A stretch of 64,000 bases of DNA from an uncultured Clostridia bacterium. GTDB taxonomy: Bacteria; Bacillota; Clostridia; UMGS1810. Every line of letters begins with the position of its first letter. Position 1 is the stretch's first letter. The position numbers were made by a program, and so were the translations under genes. Shown here piece by piece: positions 16,486-25,337 of the stretch. The notes below the pieces were generated by a model. It saw only the letters and a program-made list of their open reading frames with translations. It ran no database searches and was not told the origin of the DNA. The DNA lies in assembly GCA_934454585.1 (NCBI GenBank), contig CAKSFP010000006.1, forward strand, positions 1 to 64,000. Reading direction: 5' to 3'.

Positions 16486-17814
16486 ATGGCACTTGGTGGC
16501 GGCTCCTGGCTTACTCAAAACAAAGTATTGCCGGGATCTTATATCAACTTTGCAAGCCTTGCAAAAGCAAGTGCAACCCTGTCTGACAGAGGCATTGCGG
16601 CAGCGCCGTTTGTTCTTTCCTGGGGCCCGGAGGGTACCGTAATTGAGGTTACGGCCGCCGATTTCCAGAAAAACAGTAAAAACATTTTCGGCTATGGCTA
16701 CGATGCACCGGAAATGCTTGCTTTGCGTGAGATTTTCTGCAATGCAACCAAAGTGTACTGTTACCGCCTCGGTACCAGCACACAGGCAGAGTGCACTTTC
16801 GCCAAGGCAAAATACGGCGGCACGAGAGGAAACAAACTCACCATTAAAATTACGGCTGATGTTGACAACGCCAATTATTTTATTGTGAGTACGCTCCTTG
16901 ACGGCATCGCCGTGGATGAGCAGCGTGTTAAAACAGCTGCGGAACTCGTTGCAAATGATTTTGTAACATTCAAAACCACAGGCGTTACCCTGTCGGCAAC
17001 CTCCGGCACCCCGCTTGCAGGCGGTGCGGACTGTGCAAGCATTACGGGCACACATTACCAGGCGTTTTTGGATGCTATCGAAAGTTATTCGTTTAACACC
17101 CTTTGCTGCCCGGTAAACCCCACCGACACAAGCACAAAAAGCACGGTTGCACTCTTTGCGAACTACACAAAGCGTATGCGTGAGGAGGTAGGTGCGAAAT
17201 TCCAGCTTTGCGCTATCAAGCCCGAAACGGACAGCGAGGGCGTTATTGGCGTGTGGAACACCGCAACCTTTAACGGTACGGCAACGGATGCACTTGTGTA
17301 TTGGGTAGCCGGTGCACAGGCGGCTGTGGCTGTCAATAAATCGCTTACAAACAGCAAATACAATGGTGAGCTTACCGTTGATACAAATTACACGCAGGCA
17401 GCCCTTGAGGCAGCTATTAAGGCGGGTAAGTTTATGCTCCACAGCGTAAACGGTACGGTGCGTGTGCTTGAGGATATTAACACCCTTGTAACACTTACAG
17501 CGGAAAAGGGCGAGATTTTCCAGAGCAACCAGACCGTAAGAGTATGCGACCAGATCGCAAACGATGTGGCGGTACTGTTCAATACCCGTTATGTCGGCAT
17601 TGTTCCGAATGATGCCTCCGGCCGTGCAACCCTGTGGAATGATATTGTTAAACTCATTCAGCAGCTTGAAACGCTCCGGGCTATTGAGGACTTTGATCCC
17701 GACACCGTAAGCGTGGATATTGGGGACCGTAAGGGCTCCGTATTGCTTACCATTGACGGGCTCAACATTGTAAACGCTATGAGCCAGCTCTATATGAGCG
17801 TTATTATTCAGTAA
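16486..17814 (+). CDS. Contractile tail sheath protein
   Basis: 442 residues. The N-terminus PGSYINFASLAKASATLSDRGIAAAPFVLSWGP and the body with TFAKAKYGGTRGNKLTIKI are the PBSX XkdK-type sheath pattern. The C-terminal part VLFNTRYVGIVPNDASGRATLW and DPDTVSVDIGDRKGSVLLT contains the conserved insertion and handshake strands. Its presence shows that the phage has a contractile (myovirus) tail. Confidence 0.9.
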   Translation: MALGGGSWLTQNKVLPGSYINFASLAKASATLSDRGIAAAPFVLSWGPEGTVIEVTAADFQKNSKNIFGYGYDAPEMLALREIFCNATKVYCYRLGTSTQAECTFAKAKYGGTRGNKLTIKITADVDNANYFIVSTLLDGIAVDEQRVKTAAELVANDFVTFKTTGVTLSATSGTPLAGGADCASITGTHYQAFLDAIESYSFNTLCCPVNPTDTSTKSTVALFANYTKRMREEVGAKFQLCAIKPETDSEGVIGVWNTATFNGTATDALVYWVAGAQAAVAVNKSLTNSKYNGELTVDTNYTQAALEAAIKAGKFMLHSVNGTVRVLEDINTLVTLTAEKGEIFQSNQTVRVCDQIANDVAVLFNTRYVGIVPNDASGRATLWNDIVKLIQQLETLRAIEDFDPDTVSVDIGDRKGSVLLTIDGLNIVNAMSQLYMSVIIQ

Positions 17815-17828
17815 GGAGGTAGGCGTAA

Positions 17829-18302
17829 ATGAGTAACAAGGTAATGAACACAAACGATGCACCGGTTGCCAAGTTTGCGGAGGTTTTCGTAACCCGCAAC
17901 GGCAAGCGTAATGCAATGCTTATGTGTAAGGACTTTGAGGGCAAAGCCAATATTTCCACGCAGGATGTGCCCCGTATGGGCAGCGTGATTATGGGCAAAA
18001 AGCCCACCACCGTTGAGCTTTCGTTCACTATGACAATTTATAAGTGCACCGAGATTTTTGACGATGTGGTTGACGAATTTATCAAAACGGGCGTTATGCC
18101 TCTGCTCACAATTCAGACCTCAAATGAGGATCCCGCCACCTCCGTTGGCCGCAGCACCAAGGTTTACAATGACTGCGTGCTTGACGGGGATGTGCTGCTT
18201 TCAATGGCAGGCTCCGAGGATGATTTTATCGAGCAGGAAATTAACGGCTTTGCCGGTGGTTACACACGCCCGGAAAAATTCAAAGATCCCACATATATGT
18301 AA
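17829..18302 (+). CDS. Tail tube protein, XkdM-like
   Basis: 157 residues, ATG behind AAGGAGGT. The sequence AEVFVTRNGKRNAMLMCKDFEGKANIS, GKKPTTVELSFTMTIYKCTE and the end EINGFAGGYTRPEKF are the tail-tube (Phage_tail_2/XkdM) pattern. It builds the inner tube through which DNA passes. Its order right after the sheath is canonical. Confidence 0.88.
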   Translation: MSNKVMNTNDAPVAKFAEVFVTRNGKRNAMLMCKDFEGKANISTQDVPRMGSVIMGKKPTTVELSFTMTIYKCTEIFDDVVDEFIKTGVMPLLTIQTSNEDPATSVGRSTKVYNDCVLDGDVLLSMAGSEDDFIEQEINGFAGGYTRPEKFKDPTYM

Positions 18303-18330
18303 ACAGATAATTTAAGGAGGTATTTGCTTT

Positions 18331-18759
18331 ATGGCAAAATCATTAAGCGCATTTTTGGCGCAGAACGCAAAAAAGGTTGATAACCGCAAGATCGCTCTTT
18401 CCCCTCGCTTTACTGACGAAAACGGCAAAGCAATGGAATGGGAGATCACCTGCATCACTGCCGCAGAAAATCAAAAGCTCCGCAAGGACAGCCTGCGTAA
18501 TATTCCGATCCCCGGAAAGCGTGGGCAGTACACGCAGGAAATGGACACGGCGCAGTACCAGGCAAAGCTGGCTGCCCGTTGTACCGTTTTCCCCGACTTT
18601 AACGATGCGGAACTCCAGGAAAGCTACGGCGTAATGGGTGCGGAACAGCTTGCCGGTGCAATGCTTACCCCTGCCGAATTTGACGATCTTATTATCGCCA
18701 TTACGGAGCTTTGCGGCTTTACCGCCGATGGTGAGCTTGTAGCCGAGGCAAAAAACTAA
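18331..18759 (+). CDS. Tail assembly chaperone, XkdN-like (zero-frame product)
   Basis: 142 residues, ATG behind AAGGAGGT. SLSAFLAQNAKKVDNRKIALSPRF and MEWEITCITAAENQKLRKDSL match the XkdN/phage_TAC family. The gene ends with codons gca-aaa-aac-taa, that is a slippery heptamer A-AAA-AAC immediately before the stop. A -1 slip there leads into a second open frame ending at 18947. This is the common two-product arrangement of tail chaperones (G and GT in lambda). The products wrap the tape measure protein while the tail is built. Confidence 0.88.
   Translation: MAKSLSAFLAQNAKKVDNRKIALSPRFTDENGKAMEWEITCITAAENQKLRKDSLRNIPIPGKRGQYTQEMDTAQYQAKLAARCTVFPDFNDAELQESYGVMGAEQLAGAMLTPAEFDDLIIAITELCGFTADGELVAEAKN
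18750..18756 (+). promoter_or_regulatory. Programmed -1 ribosomal frameshift site A-AAA-AAC
   Basis: The heptamer is in the correct phase (codons A AAA AAC in the zero frame) and is followed directly by TAA. The -1 frame stays open for 63 codons. A GGAGG run at 18764-18768, just downstream rather than upstream, and the hairpin at 18949 are the only nearby structure-forming elements I see. Confidence 0.8.
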
Positions 18760-18947
18760 TACTGGAGGGCGATGAGGAGGCCAATTATACCTACTACGCC
18801 CTCCACAAATTCCATTGGAAACCCTCGGAGTTTTTGGACCTTGATCCATACGAGCGTGCCTTTGTCATAGCCGCCATTGATGTACGGGTTGAGAACGAAA
18901 AGAAAGAGGCAGACCAAGCGAAACGAAAAGCAAAAAGACGGAAATAG
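18756..18947 (+). CDS. Frameshift extension of the tail assembly chaperone
   Basis: 63 codons in the -1 frame, reached from 18331 by slippage at 18750-18756; the fused product is about 205 residues. The frame carries conserved-looking sequence: EGDEEANYTYYALHKFHW and KPSEFLDLDPYERAFVIAAI, then a charged helix rich in Lys and Glu. This second domain is the usual T-part of phage tail chaperones, and it contacts the tube. Independent initiation is unlikely: its only early ATG-like context is poor. Confidence 0.8.
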   Translation, partial: LILEGDEEANYTYYALHKFHWKPSEFLDLDPYERAFVIAAIDVRVENEKKEADQAKRKAKRRK

Positions 18948-18948
18948 A

Positions 18949-18977
18949 GGCGGCGCCCTAACCGGTGCCGCCTTTGC
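18949..18977 (+). terminator. GC-rich hairpin between tail chaperone and tape measure genes
   Basis: Nine-pair stem (18949-18957 with 18964-18972) and a T-rich but interrupted tail (TTTGCTTT). Probably a partial terminator or attenuator that lowers tape measure expression. Confidence 0.5.
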
Positions 18978-19003
18978 TTTCCAAGAGAGGAGGTGCGCCA
19001 AAT

Positions 19004-21352
19004 ATGGGCAGAGTGCAGTCATCCCTCGTGCTTAACGATCAAATGTCAAAGGTGCTGGGCCGTATCAACAAAGCGATGGGCTCGGTGCTTGATAGTTTTG
19101 AGGCAGTACAGCGTGCATCCGGCAGGAGCTTTAACACAGCAAACATTGCCGCAGCACGCCGTGAAATTGGGGCAGCGGATGCCGCCCTAAACGAAATGGA
19201 GCAGAGTTACCGAGATTGCAACAACCAACAGCAACAGCTTAACAAGCACATAGGCCAGGGCACAACTGCGGCCGGCGGCTTACTCGGTAAGATTAAGAGC
19301 ATCGCCTCGGCTTATCTGGGTATGAAAGCCGTTAAGGGCTTGGTTGGCTTGTCGGACACGATAACGCAGACCGATGCCCGTTTATCTATGATGAATGACG
19401 GACTGCAAACCACCGCAGAGCTTAACGATATGATTTATGCCTCCGCACAAAGATCAAGAGGCTCATATCTGGCAACCGCCGATGCCGTTGCAAAGCTGGG
19501 GCTTATGGCCGGCGATGCTTTCAGCAGCAACAAGGAAACCATTGCCTTTATGGAGCAGGTAAATAAGCAATTCAAAATTGCTGGTACCTCCGCACAGGGC
19601 ATTGACGCCGCTATGTTGCAGCTCACGCAGGCAATGGGCTCCGGCGTGCTCCGTGGTGAGGAATACAACAGTATTCTGGAACAGGCGCCAAACATTATAC
19701 AAGCCATTGCAAAGTATATGGATGTACCAAAGGGCAAGCTCAAGGATATGGCCGCAGACGGGCAGATCACTGCCGATATTGTAAAGGCGGCAATGTTCGC
19801 CTGTGCAGACGAAACCAACGCCAAATTTGAGAGTATGCCCAAGACCTGGAGCGATATATGGACCTCGATGAAAAACAGGGCTATTAAGGCCCTTGATCCG
19901 CTGCTTGCAAAAATCAACCAGCTTGCCAACAGCGAAAGAGTACAGCGGACCGTAAACGGTTTGATCCGTGCCTTTTCGGTTATGTCGGTTGTGCTGGCGC
20001 AGGTGTTCGATGGCGTGTGTGCTGTGTATAACTTTGTGGCAGATAATTGGAGCTGGATCCGTCCTGTCATAATGGGCATTGTGGCCGCCCTGCTGCTATA
20101 CAAGGCAGCGGTGTTTACCATAACGGCCATTGAAACCATTGCAGCCGTTGCAAAGGGCATTTTTGCCGCCGCAACTATGATGCAGACGGGTGCAACCTTT
20201 GCCGCCACGGCGGCGCAATACGGGCTTAACGCAGCAATATGGGCGTGCCCCATTACCTGGGTTATCGCTCTTATTATCGTGCTTATCGTGCTTATTGCTA
20301 TATTCTTTGAGCAGGTTGTCGGTGCCGTTTACTGGCTCGGTGCTTTGTTCAAAAATGTTGGCTTGTGGATCGCAAATGTTTCCATAGCGATATGGAACAG
20401 CATCAAAAATATAGGCTTATGGTTTGCAAACTTGGGGCTTGCTATATGGCAGGTTATTAAAAACATAGGTATGTGGTTTGCAAACCTCGGTGCTGCTACC
20501 TGGGCGATTATCAAAAATACCGGGCTTTGGTTTGCAAACCTCGGTATGGGCATCTGGAATGTGCTCAAAGCCTGTGCAAGCAATGTGGGCGTTGCCTTTA
20601 ACAATGCCTGGGTATTCATTCAACAGGGCTTTTGGGGTATGGTAAATGTCATTATGCAGGGGCTTAAAAGCCTTGCAAATATGGCAAACAAGGTGCTCGG
20701 CTGGATGGGCGTAAATATCGACACCTCCGGGCTCGATTTTGCGGCCAAAAAGATTGACGAGCTCAACAGCAAAAAAGAAAGCTATACCAGCATAGGCGAT
20801 GCGTGGAATGAGGGCTTTAATACCTTTGCTTATGACAGCGTAAGCGATGCGTGGAACAGCCACTCCTACGGCAGCGTGGGCGATGCTTTCGGTACCTATG
20901 ATGTGGACTTTGGCAAGGGCTGGAGCGAGGGTATGAATACCTTTGATACATTCCAGGACGGCTGGGGCTCAAGCGCCTACAACAAGGGCGCAGAGGTGGG
21001 CAGAAATATTAAAAGCTCCGTAACCGGCGTTTTTGATAATATGCTCGGCAAACTCGGACTTGGGGAGGACGGTACCGGCGGTTTAGATCCCTACGGCAGC
21101 GCTCTTGGCGATATTGCGAAAAACACAGGCGATACGGCAAAGAACACGGGCAAGAGCACCGAGGAGCTTTCCTACCTGCGGGATATTGCAGAGCGTGAGG
21201 CCATTAACCGCTTTACTACTGCCGAAATTAAGGTTGACCTTGGAGGCGTTACAAACAATGTGGCAGCCAACACCGACCTTGACGGCATAATCAGTTATTT
21301 AACGGACGGCGTTGCCGAGGCTTTGGTAACGGCAAGCGAGGGGGTGTATTGA
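19004..21352 (+). CDS. Tail tape measure protein
   Basis: 782 residues from ATG 19004 (GAGGAGGTG upstream); an in-frame start at 18965 is rejected as it lies in the hairpin. The TMP domain is at about 100-290: ITQTDARLSMMNDGLQTTAELN, GEEYNSILEQAPNII and AMFACADETNAKFESMP. Hydrophobic segments at about 365-390 and 425-445 are typical membrane-active regions. Four 18-residue repeats follow (20348-20563). The protein sets tail length and enters the host envelope. At 782 residues it predicts a rather short tail (roughly 100 nm if the usual proportionality holds). Confidence 0.9.
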   Translation: MGRVQSSLVLNDQMSKVLGRINKAMGSVLDSFEAVQRASGRSFNTANIAAARREIGAADAALNEMEQSYRDCNNQQQQLNKHIGQGTTAAGGLLGKIKSIASAYLGMKAVKGLVGLSDTITQTDARLSMMNDGLQTTAELNDMIYASAQRSRGSYLATADAVAKLGLMAGDAFSSNKETIAFMEQVNKQFKIAGTSAQGIDAAMLQLTQAMGSGVLRGEEYNSILEQAPNIIQAIAKYMDVPKGKLKDMAADGQITADIVKAAMFACADETNAKFESMPKTWSDIWTSMKNRAIKALDPLLAKINQLANSERVQRTVNGLIRAFSVMSVVLAQVFDGVCAVYNFVADNWSWIRPVIMGIVAALLLYKAAVFTITAIETIAAVAKGIFAAATMMQTGATFAATAAQYGLNAAIWACPITWVIALIIVLIVLIAIFFEQVVGAVYWLGALFKNVGLWIANVSIAIWNSIKNIGLWFANLGLAIWQVIKNIGMWFANLGAATWAIIKNTGLWFANLGMGIWNVLKACASNVGVAFNNAWVFIQQGFWGMVNVIMQGLKSLANMANKVLGWMGVNIDTSGLDFAAKKIDELNSKKESYTSIGDAWNEGFNTFAYDSVSDAWNSHSYGSVGDAFGTYDVDFGKGWSEGMNTFDTFQDGWGSSAYNKGAEVGRNIKSSVTGVFDNMLGKLGLGEDGTGGLDPYGSALGDIAKNTGDTAKNTGKSTEELSYLRDIAEREAINRFTTAEIKVDLGGVTNNVAANTDLDGIISYLTDGVAEALVTASEGVY
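20348..20563 (+). repeat. Four tandem 54-bp repeats in the tape measure gene
   Basis: Units start at 20348, 20402, 20456 and 20510. Each encodes a pattern of I/F-K-N-x-G-L/M-W-F/I-A-N-L/V-G-x-A/G-x-W-x-x. The period of 18 residues is close to five helical turns, as in the tape measure repeats of other siphoviruses and myoviruses. Repeat number may vary and shift tail length. Confidence 0.85.
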
Positions 21353-21353
21353 T

Positions 21354-22280
21354 GTGAGTTATAAATGTTATCTTTTCGGTGAGCTTATGCCGCAGACACC
21401 GGCAAAGTTATCCGTAAAGATCAGCGGAAAGAATACCACAGTAACCCTGTTGAACGAGGGCGAAATTAACTTTTTGAAATATCCGGGGCTCACAGAGATC
21501 ACCCTGCCGCTTGTATTCCCTATGCTGACCGCAAGCAAGCGCCCCGATTATTACTTAACCCTGCTGGAGCGTGCCAAAACGCAAAGGATCACAACGCAGT
21601 TTATTATGACGAGGACAACGCCCGCCGGGCAGCTCTTGTTTGATACCAATATCAAGGTAAGCGTTGAGGACTACACCATAGAGGAAAGCGCCACAAACGG
21701 CCTTGATGTAAGCGTTGAGGTAAAGCTCAAGCAGTACCGTGATTACAGCACCAAAACGGTTGCCATTAAAACCACGGTTAAGCACAATGACAGCAAAGAT
21801 ACTGTTACAAGCAGCAAACCTAACGCAAGCCAAAGTAACAGTACAAAAATTGTTGCGGGGGATAAAGTGAAAATAACCACAGGCGCTGTTTATGGCGGCG
21901 CGTATGCTAAAACAAGAGGGTTAAAAGTGCCCTCGGTTTATATAGGCAAGTGGTACACAGCAAGTAAGGTGCAAACAATTATGGGCACGGATGAGGCCCT
22001 TATTAAAGAGCTTTATTCCTGGGTTGCTTTGAAATACTTGCAAAAACAGGGCGCAAGCCCCGCAGCAACATCGAAAACGGCATCGGTGCAAACTACAAGA
22101 CCAGCAACAAATGCCCCCCGAGCCAAAACCTACACCGTTAAAAAGGGTGATACGCTCTGGGGCATTGCCAAGAAATATTACGGAAATGGAGCGAAATACC
22201 TAACAATATATAATGCAAATAAGGGTAAGATCAAAAACCCTAACCTCATTTATGTTGGGCAGGTATTCACCATACCGTAA
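21354..22280 (+). CDS. LysM-domain tail/baseplate protein, XkdP-like
   Basis: 308 residues from GTG 21354. The N-terminal part (MPQTPAKLSVKISGKNTTVTLLNEGEINFL) fits XkdP-type tail proteins; the C-terminal 50 residues are a LysM domain (YTVKKGDTLWGIAKKYYGNG ... NLIYVGQVFTIP), which binds peptidoglycan. A central segment (about 165-235) resembles a mini SH3/DUF region with the pattern TRGLKVPSVYIGKWYTASKVQ. It acts in the baseplate at the tail tip and its stop overlaps the next start. Confidence 0.82.
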   Translation: MSYKCYLFGELMPQTPAKLSVKISGKNTTVTLLNEGEINFLKYPGLTEITLPLVFPMLTASKRPDYYLTLLERAKTQRITTQFIMTRTTPAGQLLFDTNIKVSVEDYTIEESATNGLDVSVEVKLKQYRDYSTKTVAIKTTVKHNDSKDTVTSSKPNASQSNSTKIVAGDKVKITTGAVYGGAYAKTRGLKVPSVYIGKWYTASKVQTIMGTDEALIKELYSWVALKYLQKQGASPAATSKTASVQTTRPATNAPRAKTYTVKKGDTLWGIAKKYYGNGAKYLTIYNANKGKIKNPNLIYVGQVFTIP

Positions 22281-23233
22281 TGACCTACGAGCTTTTTATT
22301 CAGCACGGCTCAACCCTTATGTTTCCCCCTATTGTTGACGGTGTAACAATAGAGTGGCAGCGTAAGGGGCAGCCGGGCAAATTAACTTTTGAATGTATCA
22401 AAACGGATGGGCTTGATTTTGCGGAGGGCGATGCCTGCCGCTTTTCGGTTGACGGCACGCCGATGTTTTACGGCTTTGTGTTTGAAAAATCGAGATCCGG
22501 CAGCGACAATAAGAAAATCAAGGTAACGGTGTACGATCAGCTTTACTACCTCAACAATAAAGATTATTTTCAGTACGAAAATAAGACCGCAACCGAGGTG
22601 GTGCGTATGCTTGCAGAGGACTTTGGACTGAACGCCGGAGCCCTTGAGGACACCGGTTATAAGATTGCCAGCCGCACCGAGGACAACAAAAGCCTTTTTG
22701 ATATTATCCAAAATGCTCTTGACGAAACACTCAAGGCTACAACACAACTTTATGTGCTGTATGACAATGCCGGAAAGCTCACGCTTTCCAACATAGGAAA
22801 TATGAAACTCGGCCTTGTGATAAACGAGGACACCGCAGGCGATTATGACTATAAATCAAGCATTGCAAACAACACATACAACAAAATACGGCTTTTCCGT
22901 GAGGGCTCGGATCCCGTAACCGTAAAAAGCAGCAGTACCATAATGCAGTGGGGCGTGTTGCAGTACGCCGAAAAGGTGAACGATGACAGCACAAACCTTA
23001 ACAATATGGCTGCCTCCCTGCTTAAACTCTACAACACCAAAACCCGCACATTAAGCGTAAAAAATGTGCTTGGTGATACAAGGGTAAGGGCGGGCACGCT
23101 GCTTGTGGTTATCCTTGGGCTGGGTGATATGAATGTATCAAACTTTATGCTTGTGGAAAGTGTAAAGCACAGTTTTAAGGACGGGCAGCACCTTATGGAG
23201 CTAAAATTGCGAGGTGGTACTTTTGTCACTTGA
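22280..23233 (+). CDS. Baseplate hub protein, XkdQ / gpD-like
   Basis: 317 residues. The sequence runs GVTIEWQRKGQPGKLTFECI, DACRFSVDGTPMFYGFVFEK, then DNKSLFDIIQNALDETL, the pattern of XkdQ (late control D-like) hub proteins. The C-terminal part has DTRVRAGTLLVVILGLGD, an OB-like region. It forms the central hub under the tail tube. Confidence 0.8.
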   Translation: MTYELFIQHGSTLMFPPIVDGVTIEWQRKGQPGKLTFECIKTDGLDFAEGDACRFSVDGTPMFYGFVFEKSRSGSDNKKIKVTVYDQLYYLNNKDYFQYENKTATEVVRMLAEDFGLNAGALEDTGYKIASRTEDNKSLFDIIQNALDETLKATTQLYVLYDNAGKLTLSNIGNMKLGLVINEDTAGDYDYKSSIANNTYNKIRLFREGSDPVTVKSSSTIMQWGVLQYAEKVNDDSTNLNNMAASLLKLYNTKTRTLSVKNVLGDTRVRAGTLLVVILGLGDMNVSNFMLVESVKHSFKDGQHLMELKLRGGTFVT

Positions 23234-23693
23234 TGCACAAAAACTTGTAATGCTGATTAAGCAGGCCGCTGTGGAGGCGGTAAATGCAAAGGATCCTATG
23301 TCATTAAAAATCGGTGAGGTTGTTTCCGTATCACCCCTCAAAATCAGCATAAACCAAAAAATCACTATCCCGGCATCGCAGCTGCTCCTTACAAATGCCG
23401 TGCGTGATTATACGGTGTATGAAACCGTGGATCACACCACCGGCACCGCTTTGGGCAGCGTAAGCCTAACGCATAAGCACGCATACTCCGGCACGACCTC
23501 CGGAAACGAAAGTTACTCCGGCAACACGGAAAACGCCGGAGGGGTGAACATCGGACACAGCCACAGCTACACGGGGCGCAAAAAGTTTACCGTGCACCTG
23601 GGGCTTAAAACTGGTGAAAAGGTGTTGATGCTCCGGTGCGATGGCGGGCAAAAGTTTATAGTGTTAGACAGATTGGAGGCACCAAATGGCTGA
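23223..23693 (+). CDS. DUF2577-type baseplate protein
   Basis: 157 residues from TTG 23223, which stands five bases after GAGGTGG; GTG 23214 is an alternative that would lie inside this site. Features: SLKIGEVVSVSPLKISINQKITIPASQLLLT, then a His-rich stretch (LTHKHAY, GHSHSYTG) as in DUF2577/XkdR-neighbour proteins, and a final GLKTGEKVLMLRCDGGQKFIVLDRL. His residues could bind iron at the tail spike. It overlaps the hub gene. Confidence 0.7.
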   Translation: MSLDAQKLVMLIKQAAVEAVNAKDPMSLKIGEVVSVSPLKISINQKITIPASQLLLTNAVRDYTVYETVDHTTGTALGSVSLTHKHAYSGTTSGNESYSGNTENAGGVNIGHSHSYTGRKKFTVHLGLKTGEKVLMLRCDGGQKFIVLDRLEAPNG

Positions 23694-24105
23694 TAATTCA
23701 TACTTACCGCAGACCGGTGATGATCTTGATCTCATTGAGTTTGCGATGGAACAGCAACCCAGCCATACCTACAAGCTGGATATAAGCCGGGGGCGGGTTA
23801 AAGGCATTACCGAGGATGCCGATGCGCTGCTGCAAGCGGTGTATTTAATTCTTTCGGTAGAGCGTTACCAATACCCCATTTACTCCTACAACTACGGTGT
23901 GGAGCTGGTTGACCTTATAGGCCAGCCAAAAGATTTTGTAATGTCAGAGGTAAAACGCCGTATTACCGAGGCACTAACCCAGGATGACCGCATAAACAGC
24001 GTGGACGGCTGGGAATTTGAAAGCACCAAAAAGGCACTTATTGTAACCTTTACGGTGCACTCAATTTACGGCGATATAGAAACCAAAAAGGAGGTGGATG
24101 TATGA
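23686..24105 (+). CDS. DUF2634 baseplate wedge protein, XkdS-like
   Basis: 139 residues. LDISRGRVKGITEDADALLQAVYLILSVERYQYPIYSYNYGVEL is the hallmark of the DUF2634/gp25-like group, reported here only as its parts RVKGITEDADALLQAVY and YPIYSYNYGVEL. The gp25-like lysozyme fold forms part of the baseplate inner ring. Overlaps at both ends (TTG/ATG and ATGA) show tight coupling with its neighbours. Confidence 0.8.
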   Translation: MADNSYLPQTGDDLDLIEFAMEQQPSHTYKLDISRGRVKGITEDADALLQAVYLILSVERYQYPIYSYNYGVELVDLIGQPKDFVMSEVKRRITEALTQDDRINSVDGWEFESTKKALIVTFTVHSIYGDIETKKEVDV

Positions 24106-25337
24106 GCCTTTTTGAGGATCAAACCTACGAAAATTTACTTGCAAATGCAATGGCAAGGGTAAGCTCAACCTTTGACAAAAGGGAGGGCTCGATGGTGTAT
24201 AACGGTGTGGCTCCGTCTATGGCAGAGCTTGCACAGCTTTACATCGGCCTTGACTTTGTTTTTACGGCAACCTACATTGCCACCGCCCCCCGTGATTACC
24301 TCATAGAACGGGCAAAGGATCGTGGACTTTCGCCCAAGGCGGCAAGCGCTGCGGTGTTCCGTGCGGAGTTTAATATTGAGGTGCCTGTCGGCTCCCGTTT
24401 TTCCTGCGAGGAATTAAACTTTATTGTAACGGAACGAATGACCGGCGAGGACACGGAAACGGGCCTCAGCCACAAAGTAACCTGTGAAACGGCAGGCTCG
24501 GCGGCAAACGATTGCGCCGGGGATCTTATCCCCATTGAGTACATTGCCGGACTTACCACCGCAAAGCTGGTTGAGCTGCTTATCCCCGGCGATGACGAGG
24601 AGGACACAGAGGTATTTAGACAGCGGATCCTTGATGCCGTACAGAGCCAGGCCTTTGGCGGCAACCAGGCCGACTACAAGGCAAAGGTGCTGGGCATTGA
24701 CGGCGTGGCGGCTGTAAAGGTGCATCCCGTCTGGAACGCAGACACGCCGCCCTCCGGGCTTATTCCGTCCGCAGCGGTTAAAACCTGGTACGAGGGTATC
24801 ATTAACACCGTAACGGACAAAGATGCCAAGGCGTGGCTTACAAGCGTTTATACGGCAGCCCTCAACAAAAAGCTGACGGTTGGCGGTACGGTTAAGCTCG
24901 TTATTATGGCGGCAAACAATGCCGCCCCCTCCGATGAGCTTATAGATATTGTTCAAACCGCTATTGATCCGACACAGAACGCCGGCGAGGGCTTGGGGCT
25001 TGCGCCTATTGGGCACATCGTAAAGGTTGAGGGTATCACACCCACCACCATTGCGGTAAGCACGCACTTGACCTTTGCAACGGGCTACACCTGGAACGAT
25101 GCCAAAGCGGCGGTAAACGCCACGGTGCGTAAGTATTTTGACGAAATGGCCGAGGCTTGGGAAAAGGGCGGCACCTTGATCGTGCGTATATCCCAGATTG
25201 AAAGCCGTATTTTGTCGGAGTGCTCTGCTTACATTGCCGATATAGGCAGCACCAAACTCAACAATGGCACTAAAAATATAACGCTGGGCGAGGATAATAT
25301 ACCCGTGCTTGCATCCGGGGGTGTGGTAAATGCTTGA
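24102..25337 (+). CDS. Baseplate J-like protein, XkdT / gp47 family
   Basis: 411 residues. Typical gpJ elements: RVSSTFDKREGSMVYNGVAP, FTATYIATAPRDYLIERAKDRGL, FRAEFNIEVPVGSRF, ETAGSAANDCAGDLIPIEYI and DTEVFRQRILDAVQSQAFGGN. It builds the wedge connecting hub and fibres. Length is normal and the gene is intact. Confidence 0.88.
   Translation: MSLFEDQTYENLLANAMARVSSTFDKREGSMVYNGVAPSMAELAQLYIGLDFVFTATYIATAPRDYLIERAKDRGLSPKAASAAVFRAEFNIEVPVGSRFSCEELNFIVTERMTGEDTETGLSHKVTCETAGSAANDCAGDLIPIEYIAGLTTAKLVELLIPGDDEEDTEVFRQRILDAVQSQAFGGNQADYKAKVLGIDGVAAVKVHPVWNADTPPSGLIPSAAVKTWYEGIINTVTDKDAKAWLTSVYTAALNKKLTVGGTVKLVIMAANNAAPSDELIDIVQTAIDPTQNAGEGLGLAPIGHIVKVEGITPTTIAVSTHLTFATGYTWNDAKAAVNATVRKYFDEMAEAWEKGGTLIVRISQIESRILSECSAYIADIGSTKLNNGTKNITLGEDNIPVLASGGVVNA

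Noticed and set aside
16366..17916. 516-codon open frame on the minus strand across the tail sheath gene
   Set aside because: It is a shadow of the sheath gene's codon bias; no ribosome binding site and no recognisable motif. Similar long minus-strand shadows cover the capsid (13375-14586), portal (9294-10385) and VapE (3604-4587) genes.
20348..20563. Evenly spaced repeats as a CRISPR array
   Set aside because: Units are directly adjacent without spacers, lie in frame in the tape measure gene and vary in sequence; no cas gene is near.
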